A stretch of 64,000 nt of DNA from JBGTLA01 sp041744375 (GTDB lineage: Bacteria > Actinomycetota > Acidimicrobiia > Spongiisociales > ZC4RG35), in NCBI GenBank assembly GCA_041744375.1, contig JBGTLA010000160.1, positions 29,060-93,059 of the forward strand. The letters run 5' to 3'. The translations under genes and the position numbers were made by a program. Below, piece after piece: positions 17,107 through 24,825 of the stretch. Every line of letters starts with the position of its first letter. The stretch's first letter is position 1. Below the pieces are notes generated by a model that saw nothing but the letters and a program-made list of their open reading frames with translations, did no database searches and had not been told where the DNA came from.

Positions 17107-18078
17107 ATGGGGCACTTCTTGGCGCCAGTTAGATTGGTGCCGGTGCAGGTGGTGCCAGACAAGAACCCCCGATGGTCCGTTGACGCCTCCGACATCCCCA
17201 TCGTGTCGGTGAAAGTCGGCGAGGAAATAGAGGTGGAGACCCTCGACTGCCGGGCCGGCACCATTCAAAGCCAAGCCGACCTGGCGCGCGTTCCTGATGC
17301 GTCGCACATCAACCCGATCACGGGGCCGATCGAGATCACCGGAGTCCAGAGCGGATCTGTGGTGTCGATCGAGATCACCGCCATCGAGAGGCGAGGCGAA
17401 CCTCTGATGCTGGTCCGTCCCGGAGTCACCGCCTTCGATTTCGTCGATGGTCCTGCGCTGGAGTTCCCACAGGTCCATCATCACTCGATCAGCGTGTGCG
17501 GCACCTCGATTCCGTTGAACCCCATGGTGGGTTTCATCGCAACGACTCCAGCCGAGGGCAGGTTGGCCAGTAGCGGTTGCGGATACACCGGTGGCAACTT
17601 GGACGCGCCGATGCTGTTGGAAGGTGCTGAGCTGTTGCTGCCGGTGGAAGTCGATGGTGCCGGACTGTTCCTGGGCGATGTGCACCTCTCACAAGGCGAC
17701 GGCGAGCTCTTCTTGACGGGCGTCGAATCTCCCGCGACGGTGCGGTTGATCTGCAGGTCTTTGACTGGGATGAAACTGCCGGGGCCGGTCATCGTGTCCG
17801 AGCAGAAGGTGGCGGTCATCGGTTGCGGCGCAACTCTCGACGCGGCCGCCGCCGAGGCGGCCAATCGAGCAGTGGCGCTCCTGGGCAGGGCCTTCGTCGT
17901 GAGTAGCTATGAGTGCGGGTTTCTCCTCAGCGCCGTCGGCAACCTCGCCGTATGCCGCTATCTCCCCAACTACGGATCGGTGTGTCGGGTAGAGATCCCA
18001 CAAGACGTGCTCCGCCAATTGCCGGCCAGATCCGAGGAGGCATCCTGGTTGGTGCGGTCTCCCGGGCGGCGTGGATGA
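17107..18078 (+). CDS. Acetamidase/formamidase family protein
   Basis: A 323-residue FmdA/AmdA-type metal-dependent amidase, which hydrolyses formamide, acetamide or similar short amides to ammonia and the acid. Visible family features are the DASHINPITGPIEI segment in the first third, HSISVCGTSIPLNPMVGFI in the middle and GGNLDAPMLLEGAELLLPVEVDGAGLFLGDVH, a hallmark of the family. It begins 24 bp after the kinase gene and ends the plus-strand run. With the amidase at 1292 and the deacylase it makes three amide-cleaving enzymes in one island, so the substrate or its products probably contain several amide bonds. Confidence 0.88.
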   Translation: MGHFLAPVRLVPVQVVPDKNPRWSVDASDIPIVSVKVGEEIEVETLDCRAGTIQSQADLARVPDASHINPITGPIEITGVQSGSVVSIEITAIERRGEPLMLVRPGVTAFDFVDGPALEFPQVHHHSISVCGTSIPLNPMVGFIATTPAEGRLASSGCGYTGGNLDAPMLLEGAELLLPVEVDGAGLFLGDVHLSQGDGELFLTGVESPATVRLICRSLTGMKLPGPVIVSEQKVAVIGCGATLDAAAAEAANRAVALLGRAFVVSSYECGFLLSAVGNLAVCRYLPNYGSVCRVEIPQDVLRQLPARSEEASWLVRSPGRRG

Positions 18079-18319
18079 TCCGATTCCAGGCAAGCTGATC
18101 AAGTTTGCGTCTCCACGCGACGCGCGGCAATGGACCACGGTTCGTCGGTGGGCACGACCGTGAACGGCAACGATCCCACGACGGCGCCACCGGCAGATCC
18201 TTCCTCTCGAGGGACGATTCCCGTGGGTGAACTGAAGGCGTGCTCGGGGTCAGGTCGGCGGATGTGCACAAACGAGAGGCTCGCCTAGGGTTGACGGTGA
18301 GGCCAGCGAGAGGTACTGC

Positions 18320-18610
18320 ATGCTGAAATTGTCAGAGAACGCTGCTGCGGCGCTAGAGAGCATCCGCCAGAGCGAAGGAATCCCCGAAGACCACGGCACC
18401 CGGCTCACCGCCGATCAACAGCCCACCGGCGAGATCGCCATCCGCTTGGAGTTCGTCGAGGACGTGCCCGACGACGATCAGGTCGCCGAGCAGGCTGGAA
18501 CCGAGGTCCATGTTGCCCCCGAGATCGTCGAACCGCTGGCGGACGCTTTGATGGACGTGCAGGACAGCGACGAGGGCCTTGCCTTCGTCTTCCGTCCTCA
18601 GACCCCCTAA
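18320..18610 (+). CDS. HesB/IscA-like protein lacking cysteines
   Basis: A 96-residue protein with the layout of the HesB/IscA Fe-S cluster scaffold fold: MLKLSENAAAALESI at the start, a central EFVEDVPDDDQVAEQAG and DVQDSDEGLAFVFRP at the end, matching the family's LTxxA, DD and GxxFxF positions. All three Cys that bind the cluster in IscA are absent and the protein has no Cys at all, so it cannot be a classical scaffold. Actinobacteria commonly carry such short Cys-less relatives; their role is not known to me. GAGAGG precedes the ATG by seven bases. A GC hairpin follows five bases after the stop. Confidence 0.7.
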   Translation: MLKLSENAAAALESIRQSEGIPEDHGTRLTADQQPTGEIAIRLEFVEDVPDDDQVAEQAGTEVHVAPEIVEPLADALMDVQDSDEGLAFVFRPQTP

Positions 18611-18615
18611 GGCCG

Positions 18616-18634
18616 CCAACCCCTCCGGGGGTGG
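18616..18634 (+). terminator. GC hairpin after the HesB-like gene
   Basis: CCAACCCC (18616-18623) and GGGGGTGG (18627-18634) form a stem with one mismatch and a 3-nt loop, five bases after the HesB-like stop codon. There is no T-run, so it is a weak or rho-assisted terminator, or one of the CAACCCC-type palindromes seen elsewhere in the window. Confidence 0.4.
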
Positions 18635-18813
18635 TCTTGCTGCCCCGGAGTGCTGTTCCCGACCCACAGAAGGGGTTGCCACTCATCCCCCGTGCGCGCA
18701 CGGAGCCCGGCGAGGCCGACGGCGCCGGAGCGCCACGGCAAGCCACCAGCGCAAACCAGTGGCCGAGCCTCATCCACGTGTTGAGCGGTCGGACACCGTC
18801 GCGGTTCTGATAA

Positions 18814-18824
18814 TATACAATCGG
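18814..18824 (+). promoter_or_regulatory. Candidate operator/promoter element TATACAATCGG before the FAH-family gene
   Basis: The third copy of the TATAYNATCSG pattern, ending 23 bp before the FAH-family start; a longer AT-rich patch, TAATATACAAT, surrounds it. It may be a regulator site or the -10 region of the promoter. The remainder of the 237-bp gap after the HesB-like gene shows only the GC hairpin. Confidence 0.4.
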
Positions 18825-18847
18825 ACTGGTGACGACAATGGAGAGAG

Positions 18848-19693
18848 ATGCGCATCGCCCACTACTCTGTGTCTGGTAGGACCGGTTGGGGCTTCTTGGA
18901 CGGCGAGACCATCCGGGCAGCCGACCCCGAGGTTCCCATCGCTTCGGCCCTCGCCGACGCAGAGCTACGTGAGGACCTCCGTCGCACGGCTGCCGAGACC
19001 TGGGCGCTGAGCGACGTGCGGCTGCTTGCTCCGATCGTCGATCCACCCCAGTTTCTCGGTGTGGGCCTCAACTACCACGAGCATGCCGTCGAGTCGGGAG
19101 CGCCGATACCACCGGCCCCGGTCACCTTCGGATTTCTGCGAAGCGCCATCATCGGGCCGTTCGACCACATCGAGCTGCCCGCCTTGAGCGACAACGTCGA
19201 CTGGGAGGCGGAGCTGGCCATCGTCGTCGGCACTGGCGGCCGCGATATCCCCATCGAGAAAGCGCTCGACCGGGTGGCTGGTTACACGATCGTGAACGAT
19301 GTGTCGGCGAGAGACATCCAACTGGACGAGGGGCAATGGGGCAGGTCCAAGTCCTTCGACACCTTCAAGCCGATGGGGCCATGGATCGTGGGTACCGACG
19401 AGCTCGGGAATGCCTCCGACCTGGATATCTCATTGACCGTCAACGGGGTCACGAAGCAATCGTCGAACACGAGCGATCTCGTCTTCGATGTGCCGTTCTT
19501 GATCAGTCACCTGAGCCGCTCTACCACGCTCCTGCCGGGCATGGTCATCTCCACAGGAACGCCGAGTGGTGTCGGTTACACCCGTACGCCGCCCGAGAGC
19601 CTCCGGCCGAACGACGAGGTGTCGATCGAGATCGAGGGCATTGGGACCCTCACCAACCCGGTCTCCAATCGGGGGTCGATCGTCGAGGGGTGA
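18848..19693 (+). CDS. Fumarylacetoacetate hydrolase (FAH) family protein
   Basis: A 281-residue member of the FAH superfamily, metal-dependent enzymes that hydrolyse, decarboxylate or dehydrate acyl-pyruvates and 2-keto-acid derivatives. Signature motifs: FLGVGLNYHEHAVE near residue 61, DNVDWEAELAIVVG (the metal-binding Glu pair) near residue 117, DVSARDIQ and KSFDTFKPMGPWIV, and STGTPSGVGYTR. The residues expected to bind the divalent metal are present. GGAGAG precedes the ATG. It is transcribed toward the GntR regulator with 36 bp between stops. In sugar-acid pathways FAH proteins often act after a DHDPS-type or SDR step, which fits this island. Confidence 0.92.
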   Translation: MRIAHYSVSGRTGWGFLDGETIRAADPEVPIASALADAELREDLRRTAAETWALSDVRLLAPIVDPPQFLGVGLNYHEHAVESGAPIPPAPVTFGFLRSAIIGPFDHIELPALSDNVDWEAELAIVVGTGGRDIPIEKALDRVAGYTIVNDVSARDIQLDEGQWGRSKSFDTFKPMGPWIVGTDELGNASDLDISLTVNGVTKQSSNTSDLVFDVPFLISHLSRSTTLLPGMVISTGTPSGVGYTRTPPESLRPNDEVSIEIEGIGTLTNPVSNRGSIVEG

Positions 19694-19729
19694 TGCCGGT
19701 CGCGGTCGCGGCGCCAACGGCACCGGTGT

Positions 19730-20449
19730 CTACCGAGAGGCAGCCGAAGGCTCCGGGACCCCCCTCGGCTTGGCCGGGTCGTGAACAGCTGTCTGTGCGG
19801 CGGTGGCGTGTGCTTCGACAACCAATCGAGCCGTGGTTTCGAGATGTGTCTGTAGTGCCTGTGCGGCCGCTTCGTTGTCCCCGGCGGCCAGGGCCAACAG
19901 AACAGCCCGGTGCTCGTGGTCTGCCGTCTCGTGACGGAACGGAATCGCCAGTCGCTGGTAGCGCTCCGTGTGATTCCACAGCAAGTCGATGAGATAAGGA
20001 ATCCAGCTCGAGCCGGTGAGGCTGTACAAAGCAAAGTGGTACTGGCGGTGGAGCACCATGACGAGGTCGATGTCGTCGGCAGCAATGGCGTTCGTCAGCC
20101 GGTCCAACAGGGCCTCCACCTCGGCCACTTCGTCCGGCTGCAGAGGGCGGGCGTTTCTGATGCTCTCGGTCTCGAGGAGGATCCGGACCGAATACAAGTC
20201 GTGCATCTCGTTGACGGACAGCGGTGCGACACTGGCGCCCCTGTTGGGGAACGATTCCACGAGCCGTTCGGTCTCGAGAACCCGCAGCGCTTCTCTCACC
20301 GGGATGAGGCTGGCCCCGGTTTCCTTGGCGAGCATCTGCAAGCGGAGCCGGGATCCGGGAGGGTACTCGCCGGACAAAATCCGCTGCCGTGTCAACGTGA
20401 GAACCTGATCGACGAGGCTGGACGCCTCTTCGACACGCTCTATTGACAT
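19730..20449 (-). CDS. GntR-family transcriptional regulator, FCD subfamily
   Basis: A 239-residue regulator with an N-terminal winged helix-turn-helix (QVLTLTRQRILSGEYPPGSRLRLQMLAKETGASLIPVREALR across two segments) and a C-terminal all-helical FCD ligand domain. The metal/ligand residues of FCD domains are visible as the His in LHRQYHFALY, the His in EHRAVLLALAAGD and the His in LQTHLE. FCD regulators sense organic acids or amino-acid-derived effectors and usually repress neighbouring catabolic genes. GAGGGAG precedes the ATG. It is the only regulator in the 20-kb island and so the likely controller; the TATAYNATCSG elements are candidate targets (inference). Confidence 0.92.
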   Translation of the reverse strand: MSIERVEEASSLVDQVLTLTRQRILSGEYPPGSRLRLQMLAKETGASLIPVREALRVLETERLVESFPNRGASVAPLSVNEMHDLYSVRILLETESIRNARPLQPDEVAEVEALLDRLTNAIAADDIDLVMVLHRQYHFALYSLTGSSWIPYLIDLLWNHTERYQRLAIPFRHETADHEHRAVLLALAAGDNEAAAQALQTHLETTARLVVEAHATAAQTAVHDPAKPRGVPEPSAASR

Positions 20450-20538
20450 CGGTCAGCTCCCTCTAGAGGCCTGGTTTGCGGCGGTCCTTCGACCTCGTGC
20501 GCCCGTGCGGCGTCCTCTCATCATTCTAGGGGTGCCCG

Positions 20539-20570
20539 TGGGATGGGCCAAGAGACGCGGGCCCATCCCA
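20539..20570. repeat. Perfect 11-bp inverted repeat upstream of the GntR gene
   Basis: TGGGATGGGCC (20539-20549) and GGCCCATCCCA (20560-20570) are exact reverse complements around a 10-nt loop. It sits 90 bp upstream of the GntR start and about 55 bp before the candidate RNA on the other strand. It may be an operator, an RNA hairpin or a terminator without T-run for leftward or rightward transcripts. The stretch 20450-20538 shows nothing else. Confidence 0.6.
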
Positions 20571-20619
20571 GTCGAGATGAATGTGTCAAATTTGTTGTGG
20601 CTTCGACGCAGAGGTGTGC

Positions 20620-20873
20620 AAGAATGTCACCACCAGAGAAAGGAGGTGGTCCTACTTGGATAGTTGTTTTTGCGGGACTCTGGAGGTGGCCGAGCGCTGA
20701 GTGGCGCGAAGCCGATGCGCCGCTCCCTCGTAGATCGAGGACGGTGGCGACTCCAAACTCGGACCACCGACTCTGGGCTCTGCGGTACTGGTCCCCCCGC
20801 AGCGGTCACGCGACCGAAGCAAACCCCAGTTGTTCGACAAACGACGGCGCCCTGCGGGGCGCCGTCGTTTTTT
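20620..20873 (+). ncRNA. Candidate structured RNA or leader with sequestered extended Shine-Dalgarno sequence
   Basis: Hairpin 1 pairs ACCACC (20629-20634) with GGTGGT (20645-20650) and encloses AAAGGAGGTGGTCC (20639-20652), which is almost fully complementary to the 3' end of 16S rRNA. Hairpin 2 pairs GAGTGGCGC (20699-20707) with GCGCCGCTC (20717-20725, one G-U). Hairpin 3 pairs CCTCG (20726-20730) with CGAGG (20736-20740). GGTGG (20743-20747) can pair with CCACC (20764-20768). A strong terminator ends the unit at 20873. An 83-codon frame starts at ATG 20624 after GAGGTG, but it runs through every hairpin and into the terminator stem, and the frame starting at TTG 20664 reads past the terminator. 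I therefore favour RNA over protein, without excluding a small protein. No known RNA family was recognised. Confidence 0.45.
20839..20873 (+). terminator. Strong intrinsic terminator, bidirectional
   Basis: A 13-bp perfect stem (20839-20851 with 20858-20870) with a 6-nt loop is followed by six T on the plus strand. A-rich bases on the left side allow it to work for the minus-strand cystathionine beta-synthase-like gene that ends at 20901 too. It is the clearest terminator in the window. Confidence 0.9.
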
Positions 20874-20900
20874 GAGAGCCGTCCTTTGAGAGCCGTTGTC

Positions 20901-21848
20901 TCAAAACCCGTGCTCGGCGAGCCACTCCGCATTGAAGACCTTGGATAGGTATCCGCGACCGGAGTCGGGGAGGATCACGACCACGAGCCTCTCGTGGTCT
21001 TCGTTCGCCACCCTGATCGCTCCTTCGGTCGCCATCCCGCACGACGGACCAACGAGCAGGCCCTCCTCACGCGCCAAGCGATGGGTCATGGCAAAGGCCT
21101 GGGGATCATCGACCATTTCCCATCTGTCGATGAGCTCGAGGTCGACGGTCTCCGGGTAGAAGTCTTCGCCTACCCCCTCGGTGTGATATTGATGAATGTC
21201 GCCGTCGGGCCCGGCGGTGTAGATGGAGCCTTTGGGGTCGACGCCGACCACGGTCACGGCCGGGTCTTGTTCTTTGAGAAAGCGACCGGCCCCGGTGATG
21301 GTGCCCCCGGTTCCCACACCTGCGACGAAGGCGTCGAGGCGGCCTTCGGTTTGGCTCCATATCTCGGGGCCGGTCGTGCGGTAGTGCGCCGCCGGGTTGT
21401 GGACGTTGGCGTACTGATCCGGGTTGAAGGCGCCCTCGATCTCCGCCGTCAAGCGTCGGGCCACGCCGTAATACGAGTCGGCGTCCTCGGGGAGCAATTC
21501 GGTGGGGGTGACGATCACCTCCACTCCGTAGGCGGCGAGTTGATCCCGCTTTTCTTGGGCCACCTTGTCCGGAACCGTGCAGATGACCCGATAGCCGCGC
21601 ACGGCTCCCACCATTGCCAGGCCGACCCCGGTATTGCCCGAGGTCGGTTCGACGATGGTCCCTCCCGGGCGCAACAACCCCTCGGCTTCGGCGGCGTCGA
21701 TCATCGCGACGGCGATTCGCTCTTTGACCGACCCACCCGGGTTCATCGACTCCACCTTCGCCACCAAATTTCCCGGGGGGTGTATCCGTCCTAGCCGAAC
21801 CAGGGGTGTGTTGCCGATGGCGTCGACGACCGACTCGAATATCTGCAT
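20901..21848 (-). CDS. Cystathionine beta-synthase/cysteine synthase family enzyme without CBS domains
   Basis: A 315-residue fold-type II PLP enzyme. PLP Lys is in GGSVKERIAV (residue about 42), the phosphate/cofactor loop in TSGNTGVG, and GVGTGGTITGAGRFLK is the second glycine loop. GVGEDFYPE and SCGMA together with PDSGRGYLSKVFN make it more like mycobacterial-type cystathionine beta-synthase than CysK. C-terminal CBS regulatory domains are absent, and the protein stops after the catalytic domain. It would condense serine with homocysteine, or make cysteine from an activated serine with sulfide. It is convergent with the candidate RNA across a shared terminator and divergent from the heme A synthase gene. 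Confidence 0.88.
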   Translation of the reverse strand: MQIFESVVDAIGNTPLVRLGRIHPPGNLVAKVESMNPGGSVKERIAVAMIDAAEAEGLLRPGGTIVEPTSGNTGVGLAMVGAVRGYRVICTVPDKVAQEKRDQLAAYGVEVIVTPTELLPEDADSYYGVARRLTAEIEGAFNPDQYANVHNPAAHYRTTGPEIWSQTEGRLDAFVAGVGTGGTITGAGRFLKEQDPAVTVVGVDPKGSIYTAGPDGDIHQYHTEGVGEDFYPETVDLELIDRWEMVDDPQAFAMTHRLAREEGLLVGPSCGMATEGAIRVANEDHERLVVVILPDSGRGYLSKVFNAEWLAEHGF

Positions 21849-21922
21849 ATGGTCAGCCTATATCCGACCAATGGACTGACCTCCACCTTCTGGCTCGCAA
21901 CTTCGCCTTGTCCCGATACCCC

Positions 21923-21928
21923 TACCAT
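21923..21928 (+). promoter_or_regulatory. TACCAT -10 hexamer before the heme A synthase gene (probably leaderless)
   Basis: TANNNT-type hexamer with six bases between it and the ATG. No Shine-Dalgarno sequence is visible, so transcription probably starts at or next to the A of the start codon. Confidence 0.4.
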
Positions 21929-21934
21929 CGAGGT

Positions 21935-22831
21935 ATGCGCACCGGCGTCACCCGTTTTGCCTGGGCCACGCTTGCCTTCAACGTCGTGGTGATCCTGATG
22001 GGGGCGGCCGTTCGCGCCACCGGTTCGGGTGCGGGATGCGGGCGCTCCTGGCCGACCTGTCAGGGAGAGGTGATTCCGGCCCTCGAGGGGGCCACCGCCA
22101 TCGAGTTCGCCCACCGGGCTACATCCGGTGTAGCTCTGGTGCTGGTGGGAATTCTGGTGTGGTGGGTGTTCCGAGCCGTGCCCACCGGCCATCCGGCCAG
22201 GTTCGGGGCAGTGGCGTCTGCCGTTGCCATCATCGGTGAGGCACTGATCGGCGCCGCCATCGTCCTTTTCGAGTGGGTGGCCGATGACGCCTCCGTGGCT
22301 CGGGCAGTGGCGGTCCCCCTCCACCTGGTCAACACCTTCTTCCTCCTGGCCGCTCTGGCGCTCACAGCCCACTGGCTCGGTGGGGGGGCGCCGGTGCGGC
22401 GGGCAGATCACCCCCGCACCTGGCGTTGGGTCGTAGTCGGCGCCGTTGCCCTCCTGGTGATAGCCGGTACGGGAGCCATCACCGCCCTGGCCGACACTCT
22501 GTTCCCACGGGACGGCTCTTTGGCAACCGATGTCGAGCACTTCTTGACCGACCTGCGGGTCGTCCACCCGATCGTGGCGGTGACCGTGGTGGTGGCGGCG
22601 TGGATCGCGGTGGCGCGGAAGGGGCTCGATCGGGGAGAGGTGAAGCTGATGGCTGTCCTGGTTGGGCTTCAGTTCGCGTCGGGTGTTTTGGTGATAACCC
22701 TCGGCCTACCGCTGTGGATGCGACTGCTCCACCTGGCGCTTGCCGACGTGTTGTGGATCGCCTACGTGATCACTTCGGCGCGATTGCTGGCGGTCGAGCC
22801 TGTCGCCGGTCGCGCTCAATCGAGTGCTTGA
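21935..22831 (+). CDS. ctaA: Heme A synthase (CtaA/COX15 family)
   Basis: A 298-residue integral membrane protein with about eight hydrophobic segments that converts heme O to heme A for cytochrome c oxidase. The family's heme-ligand His residues are visible in EFAHRATSG, PLHLVNTF, VVHPIVAV and RLLHLALAD, and the extracytoplasmic Cys pair loop in GSGAGCGRSWPTCQGE. The ATG at 21935 is taken because it begins the first membrane helix and follows a TACCAT box; a longer open frame upstream overlaps the divergent PLP-enzyme gene. Its 3' end overlaps the convergent DUF255 gene by 16 bp. It implies an aa3-type oxidase in this organism. Confidence 0.92.
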   Translation: MRTGVTRFAWATLAFNVVVILMGAAVRATGSGAGCGRSWPTCQGEVIPALEGATAIEFAHRATSGVALVLVGILVWWVFRAVPTGHPARFGAVASAVAIIGEALIGAAIVLFEWVADDASVARAVAVPLHLVNTFFLLAALALTAHWLGGGAPVRRADHPRTWRWVVVGAVALLVIAGTGAITALADTLFPRDGSLATDVEHFLTDLRVVHPIVAVTVVVAAWIAVARKGLDRGEVKLMAVLVGLQFASGVLVITLGLPLWMRLLHLALADVLWIAYVITSARLLAVEPVAGRAQSSA

Positions 22832-24825
22832 CGGAGTGTGTCGGCATCGGATACGGGAGCGTCACACACGAAGCGCCGGCACACGTAGGCCAAGGTCTCG
22901 TCCAGCCGGTGGCGACCCGCCAGTAGTGGCACCCCGTCTGTCTCGCTGGCGGCGTGGGCGACTGCGAGCCCGGGTCGGAATCGTTCCCATGCCACTGCGG
23001 CCAGTTCCTGAGCCCGGGTTCCGGAAACGGCGAGTTCGTGAGGGCCGGCGAGCAATGTCGTGAGAACCCCCAGCATGTGCCCAACCGCCGACGGGGCCTT
23101 CTCGATGACGGCGCCGGCTGCCTTCACCGTAGCCTCCGCCAGCTCCCACATCCCGGTGTCGCCGGTATAGGCCGACGCCAATGCCAGCGCTTCGGCGGCG
23201 AGCGAGTTTCCCGAGGGACTGGGATTGTCGAAGATGTCTTTGGGCCTCACGATCAGGGATTCGGCGTCGGCCCCGGTCGTGAAGAAGCCGCCTTCGGGAT
23301 CTGTGAAGAGTTCCGGGAGGGCCCCAATGAGTCCCATCGCCTCTCCGAACCAGACCTCCTCGCCGCTGACGGCATACAGCGACAACAAACCGACACCCAT
23401 CGCCGCGTAGTCCTCGAGCACGGCCGGCGGACCGAGCTTGTCCTTGGCCCACGAACGCCGCAGGCGGCCGCCTTCGTCCCGGAGGCGATCGAGCACGAAT
23501 CTGGCGGCTCTTCGAGCCGCCTCCAGGTAGTGCGGTTCGGCGAGGACGGCAGACGCCTCCGCCAGGGCCCGGATGGCCAGCCCGTTCCATGCCGCCACCA
23601 CCTTGTCGTCGAGGCCGGGTCTGACCCGGTGGGACCGGCGCTCGAGGAGGGTCATTCCCGCCCGCCTGATGGCCGTGGCGGCCTCTTCGGCCTTGAGCCC
23701 ATGTTGGTCGGCGACCTCGGTGATGGGACTGGCCACGTGCAGGATGTTCGACCCTTCGAAGTTGCCGGCAGGCGTGACTCCGAAGTAGGCCGAGGCGATG
23801 GGGGCGTCGGCGCCGGCGGTCTCCATGAACTCGGCGTACTCCCACACGTAGAAGCGCCCTTCGACCCCCTCGGAGTCGGCGTCCTCGGCGGAGTAGAAAC
23901 CTCCGTCGGCGTGGCGGAGATCGCCAAGGAGGTATTCCAGTGTCTCGGCGGCCACCTCGAGAAATGGATCCGACTCGAACTCCACCCCGGCCCACAAGTA
24001 GAGGCGAGCGAGCTGGGCGTTGTCGTAGAGCATCTTCTCGAAGTGGGGGACCAGCCACCCGCTGTCAACCGAGTAGCGGGCGAAGCCGCCCCCGAGATGA
24101 TCACGGATGCCGCCGGCCGCCATGGCGGCCATAGTGGTGTGGAGCATGTGGGCGGCGGAACCGCCGTATGGGGTTCGGTGCACGCGCAGCAGGAACTCCA
24201 GGACCGGCTGCTGTGGGAACTTGGGGGCCCCACCGAACCCGCCGTGCTCGGGGTCGAACTGGCTCGCCAGGGTCGAGACCGCGTCGGCCAAGGCGGTCTC
24301 ACCCGGCAGCGACTCGACGGACGCCAGACGGCGGCCGATGGCACCACGGAGGCGATTCGCCTGCTCGTCCACCTCGTGGCGACGCGACTGCCATGCCTCG
24401 CTGACCGCGGCCAGCACCGATCGGAAGCTGGGCATCCCGTGGCGGTCCTGGGGAGGAAAGTAGGTGCCGGCGAAGAAGGGAGCTCCCGAATGATCGACGA
24501 ACACGGTCATCGGCCATCCTCCGTGGCCGGTCATGGCCTGGGTGGCCTCCATGTAGACGGAGTCGACATCGGGACGCTCCTCACGATCGACCTTGACATT
24601 GACATACGACTCGTTCATCGCCTGTGCCGTCTCGGGATTCTCGAACGACTCGTGCGCCATGACATGGCACCAATGGCAAGCCGAATAACCGATCGAGACC
24701 AGCACGGGTACGTTTCGTCGGCGCGCCTCCGCGAACGCCTCGGGGCCCCACTCCCACCAGTCGACGGGATTGTCGGCGTGTTGGAGGAGGTATGGGGAGG
24801 CAGACTCTGACAGTCGGTTCGCCAT
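22816..24825 (-). CDS. DUF255/YyaL-type thioredoxin-fold protein
   Basis: A 669-residue protein of the YyaL/spermatogenesis-associated-protein-20 family. The N-terminal thioredoxin-like domain (DUF255) shows the hallmark ACHWCHVMAHESFE, followed by NVKVDREERPDVD and GGWPMTVFV. The remaining two thirds form an (alpha/alpha)6 barrel like cellobiose epimerases, with GGFYSAEDADSEG as its best-known motif. Its biochemical role is not settled. ATG 24825 begins the conserved NRLSESASPYLLQHADNPVDW region; an upstream in-frame GTG at 24846 is less likely. It is convergent with heme A synthase and divergent from the sigma factor. Confidence 0.93.
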   Translation of the reverse strand: MANRLSESASPYLLQHADNPVDWWEWGPEAFAEARRRNVPVLVSIGYSACHWCHVMAHESFENPETAQAMNESYVNVKVDREERPDVDSVYMEATQAMTGHGGWPMTVFVDHSGAPFFAGTYFPPQDRHGMPSFRSVLAAVSEAWQSRRHEVDEQANRLRGAIGRRLASVESLPGETALADAVSTLASQFDPEHGGFGGAPKFPQQPVLEFLLRVHRTPYGGSAAHMLHTTMAAMAAGGIRDHLGGGFARYSVDSGWLVPHFEKMLYDNAQLARLYLWAGVEFESDPFLEVAAETLEYLLGDLRHADGGFYSAEDADSEGVEGRFYVWEYAEFMETAGADAPIASAYFGVTPAGNFEGSNILHVASPITEVADQHGLKAEEAATAIRRAGMTLLERRSHRVRPGLDDKVVAAWNGLAIRALAEASAVLAEPHYLEAARRAARFVLDRLRDEGGRLRRSWAKDKLGPPAVLEDYAAMGVGLLSLYAVSGEEVWFGEAMGLIGALPELFTDPEGGFFTTGADAESLIVRPKDIFDNPSPSGNSLAAEALALASAYTGDTGMWELAEATVKAAGAVIEKAPSAVGHMLGVLTTLLAGPHELAVSGTRAQELAAVAWERFRPGLAVAHAASETDGVPLLAGRHRLDETLAYVCRRFVCDAPVSDADTLRQALD

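Noticed and set aside
20639..20652. Fragment of an antisense 16S rRNA gene (AAAGGAGGTGGTCC resembles the reverse of the 16S 3' end)
   Set aside because: Similarity stops right after the anti-SD complement, and the following bases do not match the reverse complement of 16S rRNA.
20741..20800. T-box element (GGTGG followed by a terminator)
   Set aside because: The conserved T-box sequence, specifier loop and a downstream aminoacyl-tRNA or amino-acid gene on the same strand are missing.
20543..20875. 110-codon open frame spanning the 20.6-kb gap as a protein gene
   Set aside because: It would encode the inverted repeat, the SD hairpin and the terminator stem, and it ends inside the terminator. 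A start at ATG 20624 cannot be fully excluded, so I describe the locus as a candidate RNA instead.
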